From NCBI GenBank assembly GCA_031976175.1, contig DALYLR010000028.1:1-50388 (forward strand): a stretch of 50,388 bases of DNA. The letters run 5' to 3'. Made by a program: the position numbers and the translations under genes. Shown here piece by piece: positions 8,859-16,660 of the stretch. The stretch's first letter is position 1. Every line of letters starts with the position of its first letter. The notes under the pieces are model-generated. The model saw only the letters and a program-made list of their open reading frames with translations. It made no database searches and was not told the DNA's origin. The DNA is from DMER01 sp003451645 (GTDB taxonomy: Bacteria; Pseudomonadota; Alphaproteobacteria; Micropepsales; Micropepsaceae).

Positions 8859-9245
8859 ATGAAACTTAATCTCGGACTTTGTGCCCTCATCCTTGTTACG
8901 GCCATGCCAGCGACGGCCGGAACGCTGGACGCCGCGATCGCCGCGTGCGTTACGGAAGCCGATAAGCCGCATCGGGTCATCGATCGCAAACGCACGTCGC
9001 GCGCAGATGTGCGGGAGCACCAAGCGCAGATGCGCACGCATTGCCAAGCCTGGCGAACCGTGGCGCCGGACGCGCGCGAGACGTTGCTGGCGCGTTGCCG
9101 CCATGAGGCAGCTGGCGCAACGCAAGGTCTTCGCCGCGCTGTCAAGTACCCAGATCATGTCGCGGCATTGCGCCAGCATTGCGAGAGCTTGTGGGCGATG
9201 ACCAAAACATCGGCGGAGAAAAACGACATTTCAAAAGAGGAGTAG
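8859..9245 (+). CDS. Small secreted four-cysteine protein, unknown function
   Basis: About 128 residues: a signal peptide (LNLGLCALILVTAMPATA) and a helical mature part with four cysteines (AACVTEA, RTHCQAW, ARCRHEA, RQHCESL) that could form two disulphides. It lies between the czc hairpin and two further small secreted genes in the same direction, 4 bp before the next start. The family is not recognised; the position suggests a periplasmic metal or stress role. Confidence 0.6.
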   Translation: MKLNLGLCALILVTAMPATAGTLDAAIAACVTEADKPHRVIDRKRTSRADVREHQAQMRTHCQAWRTVAPDARETLLARCRHEAAGATQGLRRAVKYPDHVAALRQHCESLWAMTKTSAEKNDISKEE

Positions 9246-9249
9246 GGAG

Positions 9250-9693
9250 ATGACGACAGGTTGGACGGATGGGATTGTGGGTGGTGCATGCGCGCCCGGG
9301 CGCAAAAACCGGGTGCGCGTCCGGATCGTTGTAGGGTTGATCGCGGTCTTGAGCGCTTGCGCAAGCGTCGGTGCGAACGCTCTACCGCTGAGCGTGTCCG
9401 AAGCCCATGCTGAATGCCTCAAGCAAGCGCGGGCTGGGACACGAAACCCATCGACGCATGCCCGTGACATGAGCGCGGCCTGCGATGCGCTCGCGGCGCA
9501 AGCGAACCAAGCCGGACGCGCGGAAGCGGTGCCGGCCTTGACGTCCGCCTGTCGAGACGAAGCGGGGAAGGGTCACCCGCCTGGGGCGTCGCCCTATAAG
9601 CGTCAATTCCGGGACATGCACAAAATGCGGTCGCGCAGGGCGTGCAGTGACTTGGCCGCCGCGGTCTTGGCGGGCGCGGACCGCGCGCCATGA
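9250..9693 (+). CDS. Small lipoprotein-like four-cysteine protein, copy 1
   Basis: About 147 residues. A hydrophobic segment ends in a lipobox-like LSACAS, followed by a mature domain with AHAECLKQARAG, AACDALAAQA, TSACRDEAGKGHPPG and YKRQFRDMHKMRSRRAC. The gene at 12604-13005 encodes the same pattern, so the two are paralogues, one at the end of the czc block and one inside the copper operon. AGGAGTAGGGAG precedes the ATG. Probably a periplasmic lipoprotein or secreted protein; no known family recognised. Confidence 0.65.
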   Translation: MTTGWTDGIVGGACAPGRKNRVRVRIVVGLIAVLSACASVGANALPLSVSEAHAECLKQARAGTRNPSTHARDMSAACDALAAQANQAGRAEAVPALTSACRDEAGKGHPPGASPYKRQFRDMHKMRSRRACSDLAAAVLAGADRAP

Positions 9694-10112
9694 TCAAGAC
9701 CTCGCTCTCGTCAGCGATGGCGACGATCCTTGCTGCGGTTAGTTTGACCGCAGTGTCCGCTTCGGCGGTGGCGAGCGACTTGCCCGGTGTCTGGAGCCTC
9801 GGCGAGACGAAGAGCTGCGTCGCCGGGCCGGCTTGGGTGTTTCTGGCGGATGGGTATTACGTCGAAGTCAAGCTGCCCGATCAGGGCCCGTTCGCGGCAG
9901 GCGTCTGGAAGGACGAGGGCCAGTCGATCGCCTATACCCACAGCCACATGCCGTTCCCGGACATGCTCAAAACCAACGAGTTGAAGCGGCTGACCGTCGT
10001 CGCGCGAACGGCGGATCGTCTCGACCTCAAGAACTACAAGGGCGTGCCGCGGGTTTTTCACCGGTGCCCTCCGGAAGCTTTAAAGGCGCCGCCGGGGCAA
10101 GCGGCGCATTGA
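9690..10112 (+). CDS. Secreted protein of unknown function
   Basis: About 140 residues with a signal peptide (SAMATILAAVSLTAVSASAVAS) and a compact beta-type mature domain (LPGVWSLGETKSCVAGPAWVF...). It holds two cysteines and a THSHMPFPDM stretch with His and Met residues. The start overlaps the preceding stop as ATGA, so it is the last gene of the small secreted cluster. The mature part begins like small lipocalin-like proteins (GVWSL), but that is only an impression. Confidence 0.6.
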   Translation: MIKTSLSSAMATILAAVSLTAVSASAVASDLPGVWSLGETKSCVAGPAWVFLADGYYVEVKLPDQGPFAAGVWKDEGQSIAYTHSHMPFPDMLKTNELKRLTVVARTADRLDLKNYKGVPRVFHRCPPEALKAPPGQAAH

Positions 10113-10219
10113 GCCGGCGCCTCTTCTGGCCTCGTCCTTTAGAGGCGTATTCGGCCCCATCCACCCCAAAGACCGTTATAATTCAGGTGTTCAGAGCTAA
10201 AATAACAATTAGATTGCAC

Positions 10220-10258
10220 ACTAACATTATAAATGTTAGTATCTAACGATGATGTTAG
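10220..10258 (+). promoter_or_regulatory. Tandem palindromes over the start of the HTH/nucleotidyltransferase pair
   Basis: ACTAACAT (10220-10227) and ATGTTAGT (10233-10240) form a near-perfect dyad. A second, CTAAC (10243-10247) with GTTAG (10254-10258), straddles the ATG at 10249. The surrounding 60 bases are much AT-richer than the neighbourhood and contain a TATAAT near 10175. Binding of the encoded HTH protein here would block both transcription and initiation, as expected for an autoregulated toxin-antitoxin operon. Confidence 0.55.
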
Positions 10259-11253
10259 TAAGAGGCGCCCCAAGACCTGATCCGCATGCGGCGGCGGTGG
10301 AACGCTACGCACACGCGATATTGCACGTGCCCGTGCAGATTACGCCGTGGACCGGCGCCGCGGCGCTGCCGGTCTATGTGCGTACGCTATACACGCTCTA
10401 TGCCGCCCAGCTGGGCGAACGGGCTTGCGTTCTTTTCAAGCCGACGCAGGACATACCGGGGCCAGTCGACATCGCCAAACATGCGGCCGTTCTCGCGCGA
10501 ACGCTCGGCCGACTGGCGATCTATACCACAGCCGGACTGAGCGCCTATCAGCGCGCCCAACTGACGCGGTTGAGCGTGCCGTTCATTGTGCCGGACAATC
10601 AATTCTATGTGCCGGCGCTGGCGATCGATCTCCGGGAAAGATTCCAGCAGCAACCGGCGGCTCCTGGCGAGACTTTGACCCCAGCGGCGCAAGCCGTGCT
10701 GTTTCATCACCTCTTGCGGCGGCGGGAAACAGCCCAAACGCCAAGCATGTTCGCGCAAGAGCTCAACCACACAGCCATGACGGCGGGGCGCGCTTTCGAG
10801 ACGCTGGCCGATCTGGGTTTGGCGGTCATGGAACGGCGCGGCAAAGAAAAACACATTCAATTTCCGTTGCCGCGCCGTGCGCTCTTTGCGGCAGCGAAAC
10901 ACCGCTTGATCACGCCCGTGCGGAGTTTGAAACATGTGCGCGGACCGATTCCGGCCCATTGGATCGAAGCCGGCGAAAGCGCGCTCGCAGCGCGGACAGA
11001 TTTGGCGCGGCCGCAGCAGCGATGCGTCGCGGTCGATGCGCGCGCCTGGCGGGAGGTGATGCGCCGGTGTCATCTTGAAGAGACAGCGGCGGGGGAGGGC
11101 GAGGCGCTGGTCGAAACCTGGGCCTATGATCCGACGAGTTTGACGAATACGCGGCAGGCGGACCCATTGTCGCTTTACGCGCAGTTTCATGGCGCGTCTG
11201 ACGAGCGTCTCGTCATGGCGGCCGAACAGCTATTGGAGCAAGTGCCGTGGTGA
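10249..11253 (+). CDS. Putative HTH antitoxin/regulator of a nucleotidyltransferase toxin pair
   Basis: About 334 residues. The N-terminal half is an alpha/beta domain without clear signature; the middle (roughly residues 140-205, around FAQELNHTAMTAGRAFETLADLGLAVMERRGKEKHIQF) is a winged-helix of MarR-like type. The C-terminal third may contact the partner. It overlaps the downstream nucleotidyltransferase gene by 7 bp, matching the AbiEi-AbiEii style order of antitoxin then toxin. There is no obvious ribosome site, and operator-like palindromes cover the start. The antitoxin role is inferred from arrangement. Confidence 0.6.
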   Translation: MMLVRGAPRPDPHAAAVERYAHAILHVPVQITPWTGAAALPVYVRTLYTLYAAQLGERACVLFKPTQDIPGPVDIAKHAAVLARTLGRLAIYTTAGLSAYQRAQLTRLSVPFIVPDNQFYVPALAIDLRERFQQQPAAPGETLTPAAQAVLFHHLLRRRETAQTPSMFAQELNHTAMTAGRAFETLADLGLAVMERRGKEKHIQFPLPRRALFAAAKHRLITPVRSLKHVRGPIPAHWIEAGESALAARTDLARPQQRCVAVDARAWREVMRRCHLEETAAGEGEALVETWAYDPTSLTNTRQADPLSLYAQFHGASDERLVMAAEQLLEQVPW

Positions 11254-12017
11254 ATGGCATGGACATCTTCCGCCGCTATTTCGCCGGCTACGAGGATCAC
11301 TATGCGCTCATTGGCGGGGCGGCCTGCGATCTAGTGTTCGGCGACGCCGGCTTGCCCTTCCGCGCCACCAAAGACATCGACATGGTGTTGTGCGTCGAAG
11401 TCGTGAATGCGGACTTTGCCGCCCAAATGACGGCTTTTCTGACGGATGGTGGGTACACGGCGCGCCTGCGGGCCGATGGCGCACCGCAATATTACCGGTT
11501 TCAGGACCCAACCGATCCTGCGTTTCCGGCGATGCTCGAATTGTTCGCCCGCAAGCCCGACCTTCTGGTTCTGCCAGACGGCGCGCAGACGGCGCGTGTG
11601 CCGGCCGATGACGGCTTGATAAGTCTGTCGGCGATCTTGCTCAACGCGGACTATTACGCCGCGCTCAAAGCGGCGCGGCGCCAGATCGACGGGGTGACGG
11701 TTTTGGACGAGAGTATGTTGGTTCCGTTCAAGGCCCGCGCCTTTCTTGATTTGAGCGACCGCAAAGCGCGCGGCGAACCTGTCGATAGCCAGCATATCAA
11801 GAAACACCGCAACGACGTGGTCCGGCTGGTCCAATTGCTGATCCCAGACCAATCGATTGCGATCAACGCGCCGCTGCGGGACGACCTGAGCCGGTTCGTC
11901 GCTGCGCTGCGCGCCGATCAGGCCTTTAACCCGCGCGACATCAAGGTAATGATGACCCGCGAAGACGTCGTCACGATATTGAGCGCCGTTTACGGGCTGG
12001 GTTCGGCGCGCTTGTGA
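11247..12017 (+). CDS. Nucleotidyltransferase-fold protein (AbiEii-like putative toxin)
   Basis: About 256 residues opening with a nucleotidyltransferase core: ALIGGAACDLVFGDAG (GG motif) then FRATKDIDMVLCVE with the catalytic D-x-D. The remainder is helical. Such enzymes paired with an HTH partner are usually type IV-like toxins that transfer nucleotides to tRNA or other targets. The GTG at 11247 has GGAG 8 nt upstream; later starts at 11250 and 11259 are possible. It sits between czc and copper blocks and could serve plasmid maintenance. Confidence 0.7.
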   Translation: MVNGMDIFRRYFAGYEDHYALIGGAACDLVFGDAGLPFRATKDIDMVLCVEVVNADFAAQMTAFLTDGGYTARLRADGAPQYYRFQDPTDPAFPAMLELFARKPDLLVLPDGAQTARVPADDGLISLSAILLNADYYAALKAARRQIDGVTVLDESMLVPFKARAFLDLSDRKARGEPVDSQHIKKHRNDVVRLVQLLIPDQSIAINAPLRDDLSRFVAALRADQAFNPRDIKVMMTREDVVTILSAVYGLGSARL

Positions 12018-12066
12018 ATGCACGGATGGCCCACAAAGCATTGACGGAGCGTCCAAAAATTGGGGC

Positions 12067-12097
12067 TTGACCTTCCTACGTGGGAAGGCTGCAGTGT
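12067..12097 (+). promoter_or_regulatory. CueR/HmrR-type copper promoter 1
   Basis: TTGACC (12067-12072), a 19-bp spacer, then a weak -10 CAGTGT (12092-12097). The spacer and -35 carry the dyad CCTTCC-TACGTG-GGAAGG, the arrangement seen at CueR/HmrR-controlled copper promoters. It lies 38 bp before the first gene of the copper block, and a CueR protein is encoded at 21420. Confidence 0.8.
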
Positions 12098-12104
12098 CTG
12101 TGTA

Positions 12105-12120
12105 CGGATAAATTTATCCG
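12105..12120. promoter_or_regulatory. Perfect 16-bp palindrome at the copper-operon transcript start
   Basis: CGGATAAATTTATCCG is a perfect palindrome beginning about 8 bp after the -10 of the CueR promoter, so it would be at or near +1. It may be a second operator or a 5' RNA hairpin. Confidence 0.45.
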
Positions 12121-12134
12121 GCCTTGAAGGACAC

Positions 12135-12533
12135 ATGAAACGATTGGCGTCATGGGTGTTGTTCCTCTTCGTTGCGAACTTTGTGTTCGCGGCGGTAGGA
12201 CCGCATTGCGCCAATGGCTTGTTCGGATCGCAAGCCCATGCGGCGGCGCTGCCGGACGCAGGCCACGATCATGCCGATCAAGATCATCATCAACCCGCGC
12301 CGGACCAAGACCAGGGCGAAATCTGCGCGAGCATGCAGCTGAGCGCCGCCTTGGGTGGCGCGGCGATGCCAAGTCCGACGCAGGTGGAGACGAATTTTAT
12401 CTGGGCGGTCACGGCGGCCTTTGTCTGGGCCGTTGACCGGTTGCCTGTTGAATCGACGGCGTCGCCGCCGCCACCACTCATCGCCAGCGATTTTGACGCT
12501 GTCCATGCGCGGACTGGACGGCTTCTGATCTGA
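12135..12533 (+). CDS. Small secreted His-rich protein heading the copper operon
   Basis: About 132 residues: signal peptide (RLASWVLFLFVANFVFAAVGPHC), a His/Asp-rich segment (GHDHADQDHHQPAPDQDQ) likely to bind copper, then a hydrophobic stretch (NFIWAVTAAFVWAV). GAAGGA lies 4-5 nt before the ATG, which follows the CueR promoter and palindrome. The layout resembles the short His-rich genes that precede copAB in other proteobacteria (CopL-like), but the sequence is not diagnostic. Confidence 0.65.
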   Translation: MKRLASWVLFLFVANFVFAAVGPHCANGLFGSQAHAAALPDAGHDHADQDHHQPAPDQDQGEICASMQLSAALGGAAMPSPTQVETNFIWAVTAAFVWAVDRLPVESTASPPPPLIASDFDAVHARTGRLLI

Positions 12534-12603
12534 ACATCTCAAGAACTTATTGCGGCCTTGCCGGCGACGGCGGGGGTCACGTCGTTTTTGGGAGTTCAGT
12601 CTT

Positions 12604-13005
12604 ATGGTGTTTTCTATTCAATCGTTATGCCGGTCGAGCGCTTTTGGCGCGCTGCTCGTCACGCTTACGGCCTGCGCGAGCGTCAACGCGCAACCGCCCA
12701 GCCTCGCCGAAGCGCATGCGTCATGTCTTAAACAAGCTCGCGCGGGCGTGATTGGCCTGTCCGCTCACGCGACAACCATGGCGGCGGCCTGCGATGCGCT
12801 TGCCGCGCAAGCGGGGCCAGCGGCGAATGCGCAAACGGTCGCAGAGGTGACCGACACGTGCCGCACGGCGGCCGGACAGGGACATCCGCCTGGGACGTCA
12901 GCCTACAAGCGGCAATTCCGGGACATGCACAAAAACCGCTCGCGCGCCGCCTGTGACGCGTTGGCAGCCGCCGTGATGACCAGCACCGGAGGGCGGCAGC
13001 CATGA
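12604..13005 (+). CDS. Small lipoprotein-like four-cysteine protein, copy 2
   Basis: About 133 residues, paralogous to the product of 9250-9693: both share the C-LKQARAG, AACDALAAQA, GHPPG-S-YKRQFRDMHK and SR-AC elements. A signal peptide ends in a lipobox-like LTACAS. The ATG at 12604 has GGGAG upstream and puts the signal peptide first; an open upstream start at 12550 adds basic residues. It overlaps the copA start by 4 bp, so it is translated with the multicopper oxidase and is plausibly an envelope copper-handling factor. Confidence 0.65.
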   Translation: MVFSIQSLCRSSAFGALLVTLTACASVNAQPPSLAEAHASCLKQARAGVIGLSAHATTMAAACDALAAQAGPAANAQTVAEVTDTCRTAAGQGHPPGTSAYKRQFRDMHKNRSRAACDALAAAVMTSTGGRQP

Positions 13006-14723
13006 GACGTTCGATGACTAAGTTTGCAATGAAAGGCTGCAGCCTGCTGTTGATCTGTCTCGCCGTTCTGTTCGCGGGCGGGGTGGCACAGGCTGGGACC
13101 TATCAACTGACCATCGAGAAAGCGCCGGTCCGCATTCACGGGAAAATGGTCGAAAAGCTGACCATCAATGGCGGCGTGCCTGGCCCGACTTTGCGCTTCA
13201 AGGAGGGCGAGCAAGCGACGATCACCGTCACCAACAAAACCAACGAAGATACGTCGGTCCATTGGCATGGCATCTTGCTGCCGGGGATTATGGACGGCTC
13301 GCCGGGGTTCAACGGTTTTCTCGGGATCAAGCCAGGTCAGTCTTACACCTATACGTTCAACATCCGGCAGAGCGGGACCTATTGGTACCACAGCCATTCC
13401 GGCACACAGGATCAAAGCGTCTTGGGCGCGCTGGTCATCGATCCGCTCAAGCCGCACCCGGTGGCGTTTGACCGCGAGTATGTCTTGCTCTTTGGCGACG
13501 CGACGCCAGAGGATTCCGATCGGGTTTTGCGCAATCTCAAGGCCGATCCCGGATTCTACAATTACAACAAGCGCACGATCTTGGACTTTTTCCGGGATGC
13601 GCAGCGCGACGGCGTGGGCGCGGCCGTCAGAGACCGCCTTGACTGGGGCGATATGCGGATGGACCCCACCGATCTGGCGGACGTGACCGGATACGCGTTT
13701 CAGGTCAACGGCAAAGAGCCCGCCGGCAATGAAACGCTGCTCTTCAAGAAGGGAGAACGCATTCGGCTACGTTTCATCAATGGCTCGGCCATGAGCTTTT
13801 TCGACGTCCGGATTCCGGGCTTAAAAATGCTCGTGGTCGCCGCGGACGGCAATGACGTCAGCCCCGTGCCCGTCGATGAAATCCGCATGGGCGTCGCCGA
13901 GCGGTACGACGTCATCGTCGAACCGTCGGAAGACATTCCCTATACGGTGTTCGCCGAGTCCCTCGATCGGGAAGGCTATGCCCGCGCGACATTAGCGACG
14001 GCGCAGGGGCAAGAAGGGCCCATTCCACCGCCACGGCCACGCACGCTTTTGAACATGGCCGATATGGGCATGAGCATGCCTGGCATGGATCACGGCGCCA
14101 TGGGCCACGACATGTCCGGGATGGATATGAGCGGGATGGATATGGGCGCCGGCACGCCAGAGCGGCCGCTTGGCTGGGCGGCGGGAGCGCCGCCGGGAAC
14201 CAAGGTTCTTGCCTATCGCGATCTCAAACGGATCGCGCCGAACGCCGACAACCGTCCGCCCGAGCGCACGATCAAGGTGCGGTTGTCCGGCAATATGGAA
14301 CGCTACATGTGGACGCTGAATGACAAGCGATTCGGCGAAGACACGGCGATCCGCGTCAAATATGGCGAGCGCGTGCGGCTGACCTTCGTCAACGAAACCA
14401 TGATGGCGCATCCGGTTCATTTACATGGCATGTTTTTCGAGCTGGAGAACGGCTCGAAAGATCGCCGTCCGCTCAAAGATACCGTCACCGTCGCGCCTGG
14501 GCAGGAATATTCGGTCATCCTGACCGCCAAAGAGGTGGGTGGCTGGCCGCTCCACTGTCATCTGCTCTACCACATGGTCTCAGGCATGATGACGACCTTC
14601 ATCGTCGAGCCGCCGGGCGCAACCGCGGCGGACCTCACGCCGGACGGCGCGACTTTGTCGGTGCCGATCAATCAAGTTCTTCACGGCCAAACGGGCCATA
14701 GCGGTCACGGAGGCCACCCATGA
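13002..14723 (+). CDS. copA: Copper-resistance multicopper oxidase (CopA/PcoA)
   Basis: A 573-residue periplasmic oxidase. After a signal peptide come three cupredoxin domains with all copper motifs: HWHG (87-90), HSH (130-132), HPVHLHG (470-476) and HCHLLYHM (518-525). A Met/His-rich insert between domains 2 and 3 (MGMSMPGMDHGAMGHDMSGMDMSGMDMG region) is the usual Cu(I)-binding loop. It oxidises Cu(I) and possibly catechols in the periplasm. No clear twin-arginine motif is seen, unlike many CopA proteins. It overlaps both neighbours as ATGA-type junctions. Confidence 0.94.
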   Translation: MRRSMTKFAMKGCSLLLICLAVLFAGGVAQAGTYQLTIEKAPVRIHGKMVEKLTINGGVPGPTLRFKEGEQATITVTNKTNEDTSVHWHGILLPGIMDGSPGFNGFLGIKPGQSYTYTFNIRQSGTYWYHSHSGTQDQSVLGALVIDPLKPHPVAFDREYVLLFGDATPEDSDRVLRNLKADPGFYNYNKRTILDFFRDAQRDGVGAAVRDRLDWGDMRMDPTDLADVTGYAFQVNGKEPAGNETLLFKKGERIRLRFINGSAMSFFDVRIPGLKMLVVAADGNDVSPVPVDEIRMGVAERYDVIVEPSEDIPYTVFAESLDREGYARATLATAQGQEGPIPPPRPRTLLNMADMGMSMPGMDHGAMGHDMSGMDMSGMDMGAGTPERPLGWAAGAPPGTKVLAYRDLKRIAPNADNRPPERTIKVRLSGNMERYMWTLNDKRFGEDTAIRVKYGERVRLTFVNETMMAHPVHLHGMFFELENGSKDRRPLKDTVTVAPGQEYSVILTAKEVGGWPLHCHLLYHMVSGMMTTFIVEPPGATAADLTPDGATLSVPINQVLHGQTGHSGHGGHP

Positions 14724-15433
14724 GACATTTGTTCCTGATGACGTTGGTCGGCTTGACGGCTGCCGTGACGCCGGTCTGGGCGCAAGACGCGATGCCCGAG
14801 ATGGATCATGGGGGCGAGGTTTTCAACATGATCAAGGGCGAGGTGGATTATGCCAGCGATCATGGCGGGCTGATCAATTGGGATGTCGATGGCTGGATCG
14901 GCGGCGACCGCGAACGCGTATGGTTGCGCAGCGAAGGCGAGATCGAAGACGGCGTGACGCAGTCAGCCGAGGCGCAGCTCTATTATGGCTGGAATGTCGA
15001 TATGTTTTGGGACGCCTTGATCGGCGTGCGTCAGGATTTCGAGCCGGACAGCAAGACCTATCTCGCGGCGAGCCTTGTGGGACTTGCGCCCTATTTCTTC
15101 GAAACGGAAGCGAGCCTCTTTCTGTCGGACGGCGGCGATCTGTCGGCGCGCTACAAGCAATCGATCGATCTCTTGGTGACGCAGCAACTGATCCTCGAAC
15201 CGCATCTTGAACTCAACGCCTATGCGCAAGATGTGCCCGAACGCGGCATCGGCGCGGGTCTCAGCGATATCGAGCTGGGTTTGCAGGCCCGTTACGAAAT
15301 CACCCGTCAATTTGCGCCCTATGTCGATCTCGTGTGGGAGCGCCAGCTGGGCGAAACGGCATCGATCGCGCGTGCGGCTGGCGAGGAGGTTGAGAACACG
15401 ACGCTGCGCGTCGGGTTGAAGGTGTGGTTTTAG
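14720..15433 (+). CDS. copB: Copper-resistance outer-membrane protein CopB/PcoB
   Basis: About 237 residues: signal peptide (HLFLMTLVGLTAAVTPVWAQ), a short MPEMDHGG metal-binding stretch, then a beta-barrel with alternating strands and a C-terminal aromatic residue (LRVGLKVWF) typical of outer-membrane proteins. Members bind copper at the outer membrane. It is shorter than many CopB proteins, which have longer Met/His-rich N-termini. Its start overlaps the copA stop as ATGA. Confidence 0.9.
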   Translation: MRHLFLMTLVGLTAAVTPVWAQDAMPEMDHGGEVFNMIKGEVDYASDHGGLINWDVDGWIGGDRERVWLRSEGEIEDGVTQSAEAQLYYGWNVDMFWDALIGVRQDFEPDSKTYLAASLVGLAPYFFETEASLFLSDGGDLSARYKQSIDLLVTQQLILEPHLELNAYAQDVPERGIGAGLSDIELGLQARYEITRQFAPYVDLVWERQLGETASIARAAGEEVENTTLRVGLKVWF

Positions 15434-15448
15434 CGAGATGTGGATTGT

Positions 15449-15485
15449 GCATTTTGGGCAGGACTGGCGTCCGCCCCTGAAATGC
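15449..15485 (+). other. Intergenic hairpin between copB and the cupredoxin gene
   Basis: GCATTT/AAATGC closes an inner stem GGGC-A-GGAC / GTCC-GCCC with loop TGGC. There is no T run. It is likely an mRNA processing or stability element that separates copAB from the highly expressed downstream genes. Confidence 0.5.
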
Positions 15486-15527
15486 CAACCACCCGGACGC
15501 CGCACAAAGTACAAACAGGAGACGACG

Positions 15528-16115
15528 ATGAGAACGACGAACATGATGAAGCTGCTGATGGCGGCGACGGCGCTGGCTGGTGTGTTGGCGATGCCTGCCG
15601 CTTGGGCTGCTGGCGCGCATGGCGGCGGCCATGGCGGGCACGATATGGGCGCGATGTCGGCGGACATGAAGAAAAAACATGACGCCATGGAAGCCAAGAT
15701 GAACGACACGTCGGCGTTCGGGGTCAAAGGCGATCCGAAAAAAGCGACGCGCACGATCCGGGTCGAGGCGACCGAGATCATGTACAATCTCAAATCCATC
15801 GACGTGAAGGTGGGCGAGACCATCAAATTCGTGCTCGTCAATAAAGGCGAACAAGCCCACGAGCTGACCGTTGGGGACGCCGCCTATCAAGACAATGCGC
15901 GCCAAATGATGACGATGATGGCGGAGATGGGCATGGACCCGGCCTCACCGGATCACGCGGCGATGCATGCGGGCGCTGGGAATACGGCGATCGCGGCGCC
16001 TGGCCAGAGCAAAGAGTTCGCCTGGATGTTCACGAAGCCGGGCAAGTTCGAGTTTTCCTGCAATATGATCGGCCATTCAGAAGCCGGCATGAAGGGCGCA
16101 ATTACCGTCAAATAG
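15528..16115 (+). CDS. Periplasmic cupredoxin (blue-copper-like protein)
   Basis: About 195 residues. After a signal peptide (LLMAATALAGVLAMPAAWAAGA) comes a His/Met-rich linker and one cupredoxin domain with complete type-1 copper ligands: H111 (in AHELTVGD), C178, H183 and M188 (CNMIGHSEAGM). The segment with Met residues between strands (MMTMMAEMGMDPAS) may bind extra Cu(I). It probably shuttles or buffers copper or electrons for the multicopper oxidase. AGGAG lies 7 nt before the ATG; an upstream open start at 15438 lies inside the hairpin. Confidence 0.87.
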   Translation: MRTTNMMKLLMAATALAGVLAMPAAWAAGAHGGGHGGHDMGAMSADMKKKHDAMEAKMNDTSAFGVKGDPKKATRTIRVEATEIMYNLKSIDVKVGETIKFVLVNKGEQAHELTVGDAAYQDNARQMMTMMAEMGMDPASPDHAAMHAGAGNTAIAAPGQSKEFAWMFTKPGKFEFSCNMIGHSEAGMKGAITVK

Positions 16116-16126
16116 AACCGGCGACA

Positions 16127-16148
16127 CGGGCGGGCGTTAGCCCGCCCG
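16127..16148 (+). other. Perfect 9-bp GC hairpin after the cupredoxin gene
   Basis: CGGGCGGGC-GTTA-GCCCGCCCG. No T run follows and the next gene continues in the same direction, so it is a likely 3' stabiliser or partial attenuator. Confidence 0.5.
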
Positions 16149-16176
16149 GCGCGCGTCGCGGGCATAGGAGGCAGGC

Positions 16177-16647
16177 ATGAGACCTTTTGGTAAGAGCGTG
16201 ATGGCGGCGGCAATGACTGTGGTTAGTCCGGCGCTGGCGGACGACCGCAGCGATGTGACCGCTGTGCTCAGACAATATCAAAGCGCAATTGAACGCTTGG
16301 ATGCTGCGGCGGCGACGCCGCTTTTTGCGACGGATGCACGGATTTTCGAACAGGGCGGGGATGAGGGGACGTGGACGACGTATTTGACCCACCATCTCAA
16401 GCCCGAGCTGGCCGAGTTTTCTCGCTTCACCTTTTCCAACTATGCGGTGGATGTCGATGTCGCGATCTTCGGCGATCTTGCCGTCGCATCGGAGCGGTAT
16501 CGCTACGAGATCGTGCTCAAAAAGGACGGTGCCCAGCTCTCCCGGTTAGGCGTTGCGACCTCAGTGTTGAAGCGGACGCCGCAGGGCTGGCGCATCCTTC
16601 AGCATCATTCGTCGTCGCGTAAACCGCCTGAGCCGGGCAAACCGTGA
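16177..16647 (+). CDS. Secreted NTF2-like (SnoaL/DUF4440 type) protein
   Basis: About 156 residues: signal peptide (SVMAAAMTVVSPALADD) then a cone-fold NTF2-like domain (VLRQYQSAIERLDAAAATPLFATDA ... WRILQHHSSSR). The family includes many unrelated functions; in copper operons such proteins are usually called hypothetical. A good ribosome site (AGGAGG) precedes the ATG. It is part of the collinear copper block, 13 bp before the DUF411 gene. Confidence 0.72.
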   Translation: MRPFGKSVMAAAMTVVSPALADDRSDVTAVLRQYQSAIERLDAAAATPLFATDARIFEQGGDEGTWTTYLTHHLKPELAEFSRFTFSNYAVDVDVAIFGDLAVASERYRYEIVLKKDGAQLSRLGVATSVLKRTPQGWRILQHHSSSRKPPEPGKP

Positions 16648-16660
16648 GGAGGACCGACGC

